Assembly: GCF_030053395.1 (NCBI RefSeq)
Contig: NZ_JASGBH010000009.1
Coordinates: 62,001-126,000, forward strand
From: Limnohabitans lacus
GTDB lineage: Bacteria > Pseudomonadota > Gammaproteobacteria > Burkholderiales > Burkholderiaceae_C
DNA length: 64,000 nt
Direction: 5' to 3'
Shown: piece by piece, positions 8,033 through 16,573 of the stretch
How the letters are laid out: every line of letters starts with the position of its first letter
Position numbering within the stretch: position 1 is the first letter of the stretch
Program-made: the position numbers and the translations under genes
The notes under the pieces: generated by a model
What the model saw: the letters and a program-made list of their open reading frames with translations, nothing else
Databases searched by the model: none
Told to the model about the DNA's origin: nothing

Positions 8033-9243
8033 AGCGCGCCCTCCGGCCAAGGGCGTGCGATCAGACGTAAGTTGTCACGGTCCACCTTGGCGTAAATCGC
8101 CGTGGTCGCGGTGCGGCGGTGGCGCAAGAGCTGACCGATCTCCGGCAAGGATGCACCGGCTCGTAAAAGCTCTGTTGCTGCGGTGTGGCGCAGGCGATGC
8201 GCATGCACTCGCCCAAGGCCAGCGCGCCGAGCGACGTCCGCTACGATGGTGCTCACACGGGTCGTGCTGAGCGCGTGATGTGGTGCCAAGTGCCTGACGA
8301 ACACGGTCCGCTCTTTGGCATGCGTCGGTCGGCCGTGTTGCAAATATTCGGCGACTCTATACCCAACATCGGGGGGCAGGGGCACTTGTTCATAACAATT
8401 GCCCTTGCCGTGAACACTGATCGTACCTGCGCGCCAGTCAATATCGTCAAGCCTGAGCCTAGCAACCTCTCCGCGCCGCAAACCGAACCGGACCAATAAG
8501 GTCAAGATTGCCAGATCACGGCAACCGACAGCGGTGTCGACATCGCAGGCGGCAAGCAAGCGACGCACCTGATCGGGCTCAAGCCCCTTGGGCAGACCGG
8601 CCAGCCGACGGCGGAGCACCTTTGGTGCAGCGTGGACGAGCGATCGCTCCGTGACGCCATCGAGATGCAGGAAGCCAAGGAACGAACGCAGCGCTGTGAC
8701 CGTCAGTTTTGCCACGCCAGCGTTCAGTTGCGGACACCTCGCAACCACGAAGGCGGTGACATCGGCCGATTTCAGATTCCGGAGATCGAGACCACCTTCA
8801 AGTACCCTTTGGGACAGGAATGGACGCAGGCAATCGATATACCGCGCGGCCGTTACCATGGCCAAGCTGCGTTCTGCCGTCAGGAAGATTCGGTATCGAT
8901 CGAGAATTGCGCTTGCGGGGTTTGGGGATACTGGCGCCTCAAGAGGAGGCGTGATCTTCAGCCGACAGAGATAGTCCAGGATCGGACGCAGTGTTTCATG
9001 CGTCTTGTGTCTAGAGTAGCCAGCAGAGCGGCGATCAAATAAGAAACGATCCACCAGTTGGAACGATAGATCACCTGCGGATAGTTCGTGGACCTGCAGC
9101 CAATCGTTCAGATCAGCAAACAACTTCTTCTTTTTGGCAACGGTACTTGGTTTGTATCCTTGCCGAAGTAACTCAACTTCAAAATCCCGCAAAAGATCAT
9201 CGCGGGCGCATACAGCTTGGGCTTCTAGGGGTTTGATCGACAT
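8029..9243 (-). CDS. tyrosine recombinase/integrase of an inserted element
   Basis: A 404-residue site-specific recombinase. A core-binding region fills the N-terminal half (PSTVAKKKKLFADLNDWL and a second SAM-like helical segment). The catalytic domain shows FGLRRGEVARLR (first Arg), HAHRLRHTAATELL (His-x-x-Arg), GQLLRHRRTATTAIYAK (final His and nucleophilic Tyr). All key residues appear present, so the protein may be active. It is translationally coupled to a second, truncated recombinase, as in Rit-type elements that normally have three recombinases. It starts at ATG 9243, just inside the right inverted repeat. Confidence 0.88.
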   Translation of the reverse strand: MSIKPLEAQAVCARDDLLRDFEVELLRQGYKPSTVAKKKKLFADLNDWLQVHELSAGDLSFQLVDRFLFDRRSAGYSRHKTHETLRPILDYLCRLKITPPLEAPVSPNPASAILDRYRIFLTAERSLAMVTAARYIDCLRPFLSQRVLEGGLDLRNLKSADVTAFVVARCPQLNAGVAKLTVTALRSFLGFLHLDGVTERSLVHAAPKVLRRRLAGLPKGLEPDQVRRLLAACDVDTAVGCRDLAILTLLVRFGLRRGEVARLRLDDIDWRAGTISVHGKGNCYEQVPLPPDVGYRVAEYLQHGRPTHAKERTVFVRHLAPHHALSTTRVSTIVADVARRAGLGRVHAHRLRHTAATELLRAGASLPEIGQLLRHRRTATTAIYAKVDRDNLRLIARPWPEGAL

Positions 9244-9290
9244 GAGAACTCCTTGAAATAGGGGCTCTCATCATGCGCGTGACATCTTTT

Positions 9291-9355
9291 TTATGCCGAC
9301 TTCATCGCAACTCTTTCCGCTACACAGGCCGGATTTCCGACGCAGGTCGGCATAA
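9291..9355. repeat. 10-bp inverted repeat at the end of the recombinase element
   Basis: TTATGCCGAC at 9291-9300 and its exact complement GTCGGCATAA at 9346-9355 flank a 45-base spacer. The pair sits between the recombinase start and the point where the DUF3489 gene loses homology (about 9355), so it probably marks the element end or a recombinase binding site. No matching copy is visible at the other, deleted end near 7650. Confidence 0.6.
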
Positions 9356-9710
9356 CCAGGACATCGGCGTAATGCGCTTGCCAGCCGGTGGCCTGGACCA
9401 TCTCGGCTAGGCTCACGCCCTCTGGGCGTTTGAGCAACTCGATCAGGGTGGCCTGTTTGGTGCCCTCGCGCTGCTTGGGTGGTTGCTGGGGCTCCAAGCC
9501 GATCGCTTGCAGGCCTTCAGGGGTAATGACCAACTGCATGCTGCCCTCGGGTGCATTGGCGTATCGGGCAGCCAGTCCTGCGTTGCCCAGGGCGGTGAGC
9601 ACCTTGATGAGTGCGCCGCCTTTGAGGTTGGCCGGAAAGTCGGTCAACAGTTTTTGAGGATGCCTGGCCGCTGCTTCGAGCAGGCTGCGCTGGGTGTCCG
9701 TGAGTTTCAT
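9291..9710 (-). pseudogene. DUF3489 protein, C-terminally truncated
   Basis: 139 residues beginning MKLTDTQRSLLEAAARHP, with GGALIKVLTALGNAGL and TKQATLIELLKRPEG, then SLAEMVQATGWQAH: the two winged-helix-like repeats of DUF3489 proteins common in proteobacterial prophages. After GWQAH the family continues with a conserved tail, but here the frame reads through the recombinase-element inverted repeat to a stop. The 3' end was therefore replaced by the element. ATG overlaps the stop of the upstream DUF6900 fragment. Confidence 0.72.
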
Positions 9711-9904
9711 TTCTTTCCTTTCGATGTTGTTGATGTGTTTTGTGCTGCTGCGACACCTGCGGCGTAGGCGGCTTCAAGCGCGCTCTTGACCGCCCAGACC
9801 GAGACGTCGTGAAAGTCCAGCCGATCGCGGTGCTGGGTTTCCAGCGTTTCTATGAACAGGTGGCCTGCAACTGCCTCAATATCAATGCCGAATCGACCTT
9901 GGTT
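9707..9904 (-). pseudogene. DUF6900 protein fragment (5' end lost)
   Basis: The minus-strand frame contains HLFIETLETQHRDRLDFHD, then VSVWAVKSALEAAYAAG, which fits the DUF6900 family, often the neighbour of DUF3489 in prophages. The open frame goes back only to a stop at about 9905 with no usable start, so the beginning is missing or frameshifted. Its stop overlaps the DUF3489 ATG (ATGA). Confidence 0.55.
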
Positions 9905-10329
9905 TTACTCTCATCGCTGAAACCATTGGGCATGCTGACCTGCACCGAAACCGAGTGTGCTGAGCGATTGGGTGTCTTGGAGACACGGATCCCCAGTTTG
10001 ACCTGCGCCACGATGTACCCACTCAGGTCCGAAATCCGGTGAATCTGGTCTGCCACTTCGAAAATGTCGCGGCTCTCGAACCTGTGACGCTTGAGGATCA
10101 GGGCGTTTTCGATCCGCCTGTTGATCTCTCGCCCCTGGCTGAAAACGCTTTTGATCTCGGGTTTGAACACGGTCAGTGACCGGATCTCGATGGCCTCTAT
10201 GCCTTCAATTCGGTTGATCTTCAGTCTGGACAGGATCGCTGGAGTTGAAAACCCCGTCAGATCAAATTCCCAAATGGGCATTTTCTGGATGTCACTGCCA
10301 CCGCCCATGCCAATGTCGCGAAACATCAT
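9850..10329 (-). CDS. hypothetical protein, prophage-associated
   Basis: A 159-residue protein from ATG 10327-10329, with FDLTGFSTPAILSRLKIN, then IEGIEAIEIRSLTVFKPEIK. I recognise no family. The frame is open further upstream to 10647, but that part is antisense to capsid and gp10 sequence and is excluded. No clear ribosome site precedes the ATG, so the 5' end may be truncated at the junction near 10340. Its 3' end overlaps the DUF6900 fragment in another frame. Confidence 0.4.
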   Translation of the reverse strand: MMFRDIGMGGGSDIQKMPIWEFDLTGFSTPAILSRLKINRIEGIEAIEIRSLTVFKPEIKSVFSQGREINRRIENALILKRHRFESRDIFEVADQIHRISDLSGYIVAQVKLGIRVSKTPNRSAHSVSVQVSMPNGFSDESKTKVDSALILRQLQATCS

Positions 10330-10344
10330 TGCCAATTCACTGCG

Positions 10345-10605
10345 GTGATCGATTTCCTCGCAGTAAACACCCAGTCCCGCCGGTACCCGATCTACCTGCC
10401 CACGGGCATGAACCCGGGTGGCATCCAGGTCTCGCCCTACGGCATGTTGCTTGGCCGCCCAGTCTTCGTCTCGCAACACGCCAACACCTTCTCTTCTGCG
10501 GGTGACGTGCTGCTGGCCGATCTGTCGTACTACCAGACCATCACCAAGGCCGGTGGCATGCAAACGGCCATCCTTTTGGCCAGCGAGGGGCTGGACGATG
10601 GCTAA
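10345..10605 (+). pseudogene. HK97-type major capsid protein, C-terminal fragment
   Basis: About 75 residues with RRYPIYLPTGMNPGG, VSPYGMLLGRPVF, and SAGDVLLADLSYYQTITKAGG, which is the C-terminal A-domain/P-loop region of HK97-fold capsid proteins. The N-terminal three quarters is absent; the first residues are unrelated sequence from the junction near 10380. The stop overlaps the next gene start by a few bases, preserving original phage gene order (capsid then gp10). Confidence 0.72.
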
Positions 10606-11131
10606 ACATGAACGCTTCAAGGTCGAGGGCCTGGCTGAATTGGCCAAAGCCCTGCGCGAATTGCCAGACCGGGTGGCGAAGAACGGCCTGCGCGTCTCGG
10701 TCTATGCCGGAGCGAAGGTCATCCGCGACGAGGCCCGTCTGCGGGCGCCCAAGGCGGCCGAGGTTCTGGGACCCAATCAGCCGCCACCTGGAACGCTGAG
10801 GCGCTCGGTGATCATGAAACAGATCCCCGAACTCTCCAGTCTGACGCGTCAGACCTTCTTCGTGACGGTGCGTCACGGCAAGAAGTACCGCAAGCAGGGC
10901 AAGAAGGGCAACCTGTCGCAGGACGCCTGGTACTGGCGATTCGTTGAGTTCGGCACCCGCAAGATGCGCGCGCGGCCATTCCTGCGGCCTGCCCTGGAGG
11001 CTACACGCCCGTCGTGCAGGAGCACATCTTTGGCATCGATGGGCCACATAACTTGCAGCGCGCCCGCGTGCAAGTCGACACCTACGCCAGAACGTACCAG
11101 GAGGCCCTGCATCTGCAGGACCAGGTCCTGA
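10598..11131 (+). pseudogene. HK97 gp10-like head-tail protein, 3' end replaced
   Basis: Starts MAKHERFKVEGLAELAKALRE and continues with LRVSVYAGAKVIRDEARLRAP and WYWRFVEFGTRKMRARPFLRPAL, the hallmark of HK97 gp10 family neck proteins. After ALEA (about 11003) the frame crosses into the middle of the DUF3168 gene and reads it out of frame to a stop. A deletion thus joined the end of gp10 to an internal part of the next gene. Confidence 0.75.
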
Positions 11132-11259
11132 CTGCGCTTCTGGCTGACAAGAGCACCGTCGCCGATGTGCGCATGGGGCTCAGTGAATTTGAAGATCAGG
11201 CCCGGCTGTACCGGGTGAGCGTGGACTACACCTACTACCGACAGGGCAGTTCAATTTGA
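11002..11259 (+). pseudogene. DUF3168 tail-completion protein, C-terminal part
   Basis: In the frame of the stop at 11257-11259 the sequence reads YTPVVQEHIFGIDGPHNLQR, then ARVQVDTYARTYQEALHLQDQ and RVSVDYTYYRQG. It fits the C-terminal two thirds of DUF3168 (phage tail completion/terminator). Its beginning was removed by the deletion shared with gp10, and no own ribosome site remains. It is followed 16 bases later by the tail-tube gene. Confidence 0.65.
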
Positions 11260-11275
11260 AAACAGGAGAGAGTGC

Positions 11276-11686
11276 ATGAGCAGCACCGCAATCACCGCGC
11301 AAGGAATTGCCATTGCCCGGTTTGGCACCACCGCCTTTGAAACCATCCCCAACGTGGTCTCGTTCCAGGGCCCGGGCGGGCAGGCCGCCGTCATTGACGT
11401 CACCAATCTGGCCTCCACAGCCAAGGAGAAGCGCGTGGGCCTTCGTGACGAAGGGCAGTTGTCTCTGACCCTGCATTACAACCCCGACGATCTGGTGCAC
11501 CAGGGCCTGAGAACCGACCGCGCCAACCGGGTGCGCCGCCAGTTCAAGATCACTTTCACCGACACCAACCCTGCCACCTGGACCTTCTACGGCTATGTCA
11601 CGCACTTCAGCGTGCAAGGCGGCGTGGATGCGGTTGTGCAGGCCTCCGTGACCATCGAGATCGATGGCGACATCACAGAGGCTTAA
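11276..11686 (+). CDS. phage major tail tube protein
   Basis: A 136-residue protein with VSFQGPGGQAAVIDVTNLAS, EKRVGLRDEGQLSLTLHYNP and VTHFSVQGGVDAVVQASVTI, typical of siphophage tail-tube subunits. It is complete, with a good ribosome site (AGGAGAG) before ATG 11276. It lies between the DUF3168 fragment and the tail-chaperone fusion, preserving phage order. It is probably a relic without function because head and tape-measure genes are missing. Confidence 0.75.
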   Translation: MSSTAITAQGIAIARFGTTAFETIPNVVSFQGPGGQAAVIDVTNLASTAKEKRVGLRDEGQLSLTLHYNPDDLVHQGLRTDRANRVRRQFKITFTDTNPATWTFYGYVTHFSVQGGVDAVVQASVTIEIDGDITEA

Positions 11687-11698
11687 GGAGACAGCCCC

Positions 11699-12745
11699 AT
11701 GTTGACCCGTGAACAAATCCTCCAATCCGACGATCTGCCCCGTGAAACCGTGCCCGTGCCCGAGTGGGGTGGCGAGGTGCAGGTGCGCACCATGACCGGT
11801 ACGGACCGCGACGCCTTCGAGGCCAGCTTGATTGGCAAGGAAGGCCGCCTTGAGAACGTCCGTGCCCGCCTGGTCTCGCTCACCCTGTGTGACGAGACGG
11901 GCAACCGCCTCTTCACCGACGGTGACATCACAGCCCTGGGTGGCAAGAGTGCCAAGGCACTGGATCGGGTGTTTGCTGACGTCACGCCAGGAGCTTATCG
12001 CCAAAAGACCGTGCAGATCTCCAAGTCAGACCACCTGCCACCCGATCCCGTTACTGTTCAGCAATACATGGCCGAGTTGGTTGGGTTCATCAATCGACCC
12101 GACCCCGCAAAATATGACCTGATCAAGGTGGCATTGGCGCACCATCGTTTTTCGTGGGTGCATCCATTCAATAACGGAAATGGTCGTGTGGTGCGACTGC
12201 TCACCTACACCTTGCTCATCAAATATGGGTTCAACGTGAGGGCAGGGGGCCGTGTTCTTAATCCCACGGCTGTTTTCTGCAACGATCGAGATCGCTACTA
12301 CGCCATGCTGGGTTTGGCCGACACGGGCTCTCCCGTGGGCCTTGAGAAGTGGTGTGTGTATGTTCTCAGTGGCATGCTCGAAGAGTTGCGCAAGGTCGAT
12401 CGACTGACCGATGCTGGCTACCTCATTGAACGGATCTTGACGCCAGCATTGCACTATGCCCGCCAGCGTGAGTTGATCACAGCACTTGAGGAGCGAGTAT
12501 TGTTGGCGACTGCCCGTCTTGGCATTGCCAAGGCCAGTGACTTGAAAGAGCCAATGCATGAATTGTCAGAGCGGCAGCGTACCTACTTGATCAGCAAACT
12601 GGTGGAGCGTGGCATGCTGGCACCGATCCGTGAAGGGGCGCGGCAATATACGGTCGGGTTCGCCAACAATTTCTTGATTCGAGGTGTCATCAAATCGCTG
12701 TCTGATGAAGGCTTTATTCCCGACACATTGCATAAACCGCACTGA
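11699..12745 (+). CDS. chimeric ORF: phage tail assembly chaperone N-terminus fused in frame to a Fic domain
   Basis: Residues 1 to about 93 look like a phage tail assembly chaperone ([20 protein letters not shown] and [14 protein letters not shown]). From about residue 96 ([20 protein letters not shown]) the protein is the C-terminal part of a Fic-family protein. The Fic motif [12 protein letters not shown] starts at His155, with Asn where Asp/Glu usually sits, followed by a winged-helix tail. Its N-terminal Fic half, including any inhibitory helix, is absent. The frame is intact over 348 residues, so a fused protein could be made. It most likely arose by deletion between a prophage and another gene. 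Confidence 0.8.
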   Translation: MLTREQILQSDDLPRETVPVPEWGGEVQVRTMTGTDRDAFEASLIGKEGRLENVRARLVSLTLCDETGNRLFTDGDITALGGKSAKALDRVFADVTPGAYRQKTVQISKSDHLPPDPVTVQQYMAELVGFINRPDPAKYDLIKVALAHHRFSWVHPFNNGNGRVVRLLTYTLLIKYGFNVRAGGRVLNPTAVFCNDRDRYYAMLGLADTGSPVGLEKWCVYVLSGMLEELRKVDRLTDAGYLIERILTPALHYARQRELITALEERVLLATARLGIAKASDLKEPMHELSERQRTYLISKLVERGMLAPIREGARQYTVGFANNFLIRGVIKSLSDEGFIPDTLHKPH

Positions 12746-12760
12746 GGCGGGTGGTCGATC

Positions 12761-13258
12761 ATGTTTAATTTGCATTGCACAAAGAAATTGCTGGACAGGA
12801 TCAAGCCTGATGTTCAGGTGGCCGTTGGCTGCTCGACGATCCTGGGTGACTGGTATGCCACTGCATTGTTCTGGAAACCTCAACTGGCGCTGCTGGTCAA
12901 TGAACGGACCTTGCTTCCAGTGGTCATCCCGCTGGCTCCAGCCACAACTCTTGCGCAGCGTTTTCCCGATGCATTGGCGCAGGTCTTGCTGGCGCTGGAT
13001 ATCGGACCGGACAAGGTGAAGTCCGAATTGGAAAAGATGGGGAAGGTGACCTACTGCAAGACATCGAACCGCAGTGTCTTGGGCATCATGAACCAATTTA
13101 CATTCCAAGCGGAAAGCTACCGCGACCATTTTGGTTTGATTGATCCCTTGGCTCTATCAGTGAAACTTGCTGGTACCCCTTGTGGCCCCTTGTACAAGGG
13201 GGCAATTTGTCCGGACTTGGCCGTCAGAGAAGTCATGGCAGAGGGTATCGTGCATTGA
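12761..13258 (+). CDS. DUF6933 domain protein
   Basis: A 165-residue protein beginning MFNLHCTKKLLDRI, with GDWYATALFWKPQLALLVNE and RTLLPVVIPLAPATTL, which matches the DUF6933 family of unknown function. It starts 15 bases after the Fic fusion stop and is probably co-transcribed. It has no membrane segment. It may originally have been the partner of the full Fic gene on this fragment, but that is only inferred from proximity. Confidence 0.75.
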   Translation: MFNLHCTKKLLDRIKPDVQVAVGCSTILGDWYATALFWKPQLALLVNERTLLPVVIPLAPATTLAQRFPDALAQVLLALDIGPDKVKSELEKMGKVTYCKTSNRSVLGIMNQFTFQAESYRDHFGLIDPLALSVKLAGTPCGPLYKGAICPDLAVREVMAEGIVH

Positions 13259-13354
13259 TGGAGTTGGGCGTTGGTGACTTGACGCCAATGGTTGCAGTGA
13301 ATGCCGAATTCAGCCCCATCTCAGTTGCCCGAGTTGGCCTGCTTTTGTGTTTTT

Positions 13355-13450
13355 GCTGCGAAAAGTGCGAACAATTGGAATGATGTTTTAAATCAATGGT
13401 TTAAGCCAATTTTGACGCTGCGAATGGTTGCGAATAGTAGCGAACAATTG
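13355..13450. repeat. GCGAA-repeat cluster (iteron-like) downstream of the ParB/recombinase cassette
   Basis: Two related blocks, 13355-13377 and 13417-13450, both begin GCTGCGAA and end GCGAACAATTG (exact 11-mer at 13367-13377 and 13440-13450). An additional TTGCGAA lies between them in the second block. The cluster lies in the 194-base gap between the DUF6933 gene and the 3' end of the DUF3987 gene. It could be ParB-type binding sites, iterons or an element end. Confidence 0.5.
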
Positions 13451-13452
13451 CA

Positions 13453-14796
13453 TCAAACCAAGCTGTACATGAGCGCCGCAGGGCCGGGTTTTCCTTCAAC
13501 ACGGGGTACCTGTCTGATCTGTATTTGAGGGGGCGATGTGTTCAGGAGATGGTCCAGGCAGGCGTCAATTTCGAGCTTGCTCAAATGCCCCTTGAAGCAC
13601 TCCCTCAGGATGTCGCTCCTGGAGGATTGGCCCCGATCGGTCAAATACTGAAGCAACAGATGTGAATTTCTGCTCACGCGTTCTGTGAGTGCGGATTCCT
13701 TGGCGGTAGAGAACACGTATTGGACCGAGTCTGAGCAGAAATTGATCCACGCAAGTGCCGCATCGAGGTGCGCGATCTCGATCTTTGTGCTCAGGTCGCA
13801 CAGAGCAAAAACGATCGCAAGGCGGAGCAGCATAGGCGCTCTGCGCTCAAGAATGGCGCTGACCCGTTCGTTGCCGAGATCCTGGGCCAGGATATTGCGG
13901 TACATCTGCCCGTAGTGCCACTTGCCGGGGGGACTCAACTCCATCTGAAGCCAGTTGTTTTCCAGGTACGAATCTGCCTTGGCAAAGTTCAGAACCTCTT
14001 GAGTGCGGGTCGCCAGGTATTCGATCTCCTTGGGTGGTGTCGGCTGGGGGAAAGCTGTGATCTTGGTGCGCTCGGCCCAGATGATCAGGAATCGGTTGGC
14101 GAAACCATTGCTCAGGTCTTTGGAAGACATCAGCGCAGTCAACTCGTTGGGAGTGATGGCTCCACTCAGACACACATGGGGATTGCTTGCAAAGACACGG
14201 TTGTTCTTTGTGGTGGGTTTGATGCAGACGCCGTCCCAGCAATCTCGCAAAGCCGTAGACAGGGTATTGCCTTTGCGCCGTGACTGCTGAAGCACGTTGG
14301 CAAATTCAGACTCCACGACCCACAGTCGCTTGTCTTCAATGGCGGGGACTTCCTGGCTTCCTTGCTGGAACCCGTCGTGAATCAGAGCGGCAAGTCCTTC
14401 GCGTGATGACAAGCCGCCTCGATGGATCTGCGGGCACAGCACGGGCGATTGCGCCCGGATGAACTCATCGAGTTTCATGACCAGGGCCAGGGAGTCGCCT
14501 TTCCTACCCCTGCCCGAGCGACCCACATGCAGACTGAAAATCCTCGGGTGATGCTCCGTGTTTCCGATTTGCAGGAATGTTCCGCGCCCAATGGCGCATG
14601 ACAGGTAGGCCAGAAAGTTCGTGGCAATGGCATACGGATTCGATTCGTTGCCCTTGCTGCCAGCCCTGGCCACTTCGCCAACAAGACCATACAGGCAGGC
14701 CGGGTCGGGCACTGGTGCATTGCGGTGGAGATCGGTCTCATCACTTGCGAATGGATGCTCGGGAGCGGAGACAGGTGGCTGGCCCGGATGCATCAT
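13453..14796 (-). CDS. DUF3987 (primase/helicase-associated) protein
   Basis: A 447-residue protein with ESNPYAIATNFLAYLSCAIG, FSLHVGRSGRGRKGDSLALV (a P-loop-like GRSGRGRKGDS), RLWVVESEFANVLQ and RDCWDG, then NPHVCLSGAITPNELTALM and NGFANRFLII, which together are typical of DUF3987, a RecA/helicase-like family in mobile elements. It starts 4 bases inside the upstream RepB-like gene (ATGA overlap), making it the last gene of the four-gene operon. Function is inferred to be replication-related; no primase domain is visible. Confidence 0.75.
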   Translation of the reverse strand: MMHPGQPPVSAPEHPFASDETDLHRNAPVPDPACLYGLVGEVARAGSKGNESNPYAIATNFLAYLSCAIGRGTFLQIGNTEHHPRIFSLHVGRSGRGRKGDSLALVMKLDEFIRAQSPVLCPQIHRGGLSSREGLAALIHDGFQQGSQEVPAIEDKRLWVVESEFANVLQQSRRKGNTLSTALRDCWDGVCIKPTTKNNRVFASNPHVCLSGAITPNELTALMSSKDLSNGFANRFLIIWAERTKITAFPQPTPPKEIEYLATRTQEVLNFAKADSYLENNWLQMELSPPGKWHYGQMYRNILAQDLGNERVSAILERRAPMLLRLAIVFALCDLSTKIEIAHLDAALAWINFCSDSVQYVFSTAKESALTERVSRNSHLLLQYLTDRGQSSRSDILRECFKGHLSKLEIDACLDHLLNTSPPQIQIRQVPRVEGKPGPAALMYSLV

Positions 14797-15671
14797 TTGT
14801 CCATGGAAACAGTCTCAACGATGCTCAAGAATTCGGAGAACACATCGGGCTGGTTTTGCTGGATGTAGCGGGCCACTGAGTTGTTTTCAAGCAAACGGAC
14901 CAGGTAGCCCTTGGCCAGCACCAGGTTCAGAACATCCTGTCCGTAGGACTCTTCGACCAGTTTGTACTGTTCCTGCAGATTGGTCATCTCGCGCTCCATC
15001 CTGAGCATCTGCTCTGCGTTGACCCCACGAACTTTCTTGGGTTTGACACCTCCGATCAGGAGATGAGCAGGGGAGGCCGCAAGCAAGGCCTCGGCATAGG
15101 GGATGGTGATGGTGTTGGCCGAAATCATCAACTCCACGCACTCGACCTGCCGGGTTGGCTTCATCCGGCGCAAGACATCGCTGAGCTTTGCCGAGAACAC
15201 CTGGTCACGCAGCAACTCGGCCGCCTCCGCGCAGATGCCATCGAGCAGCTTGACCTTTTTCATGATGTGCTCGATGTCCACATGCAGGCTCTTGGCCAAC
15301 TTCTCTGGCGACACCCCCCGGTTGATTGCCCGTTTGATCATCATGTGCTCTTGCACTGTCGAGAGGCGGTTGATCCTGTTGTTGTAGGTGTAGGTCTCAT
15401 CATCCGTGGAGATCAGGCAAAGACATTCCGTCAGGCCGAGTTCTTTCATGGCCAAAAGACGGGTGTGCCCGTCGAGGAGAACATGCGTGCCATCACCAGA
15501 TGAAGGGCTGATGGTCAGCGGTTCGATCAACCCGACCGAGCGCAGTGACTCGATGATCTGCTTGTACTTCCTCGAATTGGTGACGTTTTCTGGCAGTTTT
15601 CGGCTTGGCAGCAGTTTCTCGAAGGTGACGGTCATCGGGTCAGGAATGAACCCTAGTGCGATCTGGCTCAT
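14793..15671 (-). CDS. ParB-like protein with RepB C-terminal domain
   Basis: A 292-residue protein. The ParB N-terminal region has SLRSVGLIEPLTISPSS and DGTHVLLDGHTRLLAMKELG, then a helix-turn-helix (RGVSPEKLAKSLHVDIEHIM) and a C-terminal region typical of plasmid-partition RepB proteins. ATG 15669-15671 overlaps the stop of the upstream ParB gene and is preferred to an earlier in-frame start at 15692. Its neighbour is a second ParB homologue and there is no ParA, so classical partition is unlikely. Confidence 0.8.
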   Translation of the reverse strand: MSQIALGFIPDPMTVTFEKLLPSRKLPENVTNSRKYKQIIESLRSVGLIEPLTISPSSGDGTHVLLDGHTRLLAMKELGLTECLCLISTDDETYTYNNRINRLSTVQEHMMIKRAINRGVSPEKLAKSLHVDIEHIMKKVKLLDGICAEAAELLRDQVFSAKLSDVLRRMKPTRQVECVELMISANTITIPYAEALLAASPAHLLIGGVKPKKVRGVNAEQMLRMEREMTNLQEQYKLVEESYGQDVLNLVLAKGYLVRLLENNSVARYIQQNQPDVFSEFLSIVETVSMDK

Positions 15672-16573
15672 GTAGCCACTCCGTTGGGCCAAACGCGCTC
15701 GGCCAGGAATGTTGGCAGGGTGTCCAGGCCTTCAGCCCGCAGAAGGTTGGTGAAGTTCTCGTTGGTCAGCAAAGAGCGCAGGGCGCCAATGACGAACATA
15801 AGTCGTTGCTGGGCAAAGTCGGATTTCTTGATGATGAGTTTTTGTCGATCGACCTCTTTCTGGTAACTGCGTACCAGGCTCAGCGAGGTAACGTCTCCTG
15901 TGGTTCTTGGCCTGACACGGTGACGAACTGACCTGCCAAGTGTGTGACGCTTTTCAACCACCCGCCTGGCCATGATGAGTTGTTTGCCTCGTAGGTGACC
16001 GGATTCGTAGGCATCTTGAAGGGCTCTCTGGATGGCCTTGTCATCGTTGTTTGCCTTGTTGATTTCCATGGCAACGTAGAGTGGAATCTTGCCTGACTCA
16101 ACTGCAATCAGTAGTCGATCTTCTCCGCTTTCAAGAAGTTGCAAGATGCCATGGATGTAATCGACACTCAGCCCCGTTTTCTCGGCAATGGCTTTCTTGT
16201 CGTACCCCTGATCCTTGAGTCGCAGAACACCAGCCAGCAGTTCGATGGAACGCCCTTGCCGTCGTGCGATGTTTTCTGCCAAGCTCATGATGAACGCGTC
16301 ATCATCATCTACCTCGATCACCATGGCCGGGATCTCGGTTTCACCGAGAGTCATGAAAGCCTTCATGCGACCCTCGCCACAAATGAGCAGATAGTGCTCC
16401 TCCCCGTTCGGGTTGGGGCGGTTTGTGACCGTGATGGGCTTTTTCAGGCCAATCTTGCTGATGTTGCCAACGATGTCATCAAAGACCCGCTGGTTTCGCT
16501 CTCTGGGGTTCAGTACCTCGATGGAACTGATCGGGATCATCTTCAGTTGTGGTTTCTTTCTGGACTCACTCAC
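15668..16573 (-). CDS. ParB/RepB/Spo0J family protein
   Basis: A 301-residue protein with the ParB signature blocks NPRERNQRVFDDIVGNISKI, GLKKPITVTNRPN, YLLICGEGRMKAFMTLGE and MSLAENIARRQG, followed by a KorB-like helix-turn-helix (YDKKAIAEKTGLSVDYIHGI). The conserved GEGR and ENI/ARR boxes are intact, so CTP binding is plausible by family. It overlaps the recombinase stop by 4 bases and is followed by the RepB-like gene. Confidence 0.85.
   Translation of the reverse strand: MSESRKKPQLKMIPISSIEVLNPRERNQRVFDDIVGNISKIGLKKPITVTNRPNPNGEEHYLLICGEGRMKAFMTLGETEIPAMVIEVDDDDAFIMSLAENIARRQGRSIELLAGVLRLKDQGYDKKAIAEKTGLSVDYIHGILQLLESGEDRLLIAVESGKIPLYVAMEINKANNDDKAIQRALQDAYESGHLRGKQLIMARRVVEKRHTLGRSVRHRVRPRTTGDVTSLSLVRSYQKEVDRQKLIIKKSDFAQQRLMFVIGALRSLLTNENFTNLLRAEGLDTLPTFLAERVWPNGVAT

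Noticed and set aside
9850..10647. Long minus-strand reading of 265 residues
   Set aside because: The upstream third is antisense to clear capsid and gp10 sequence; only the 159-residue part is kept.
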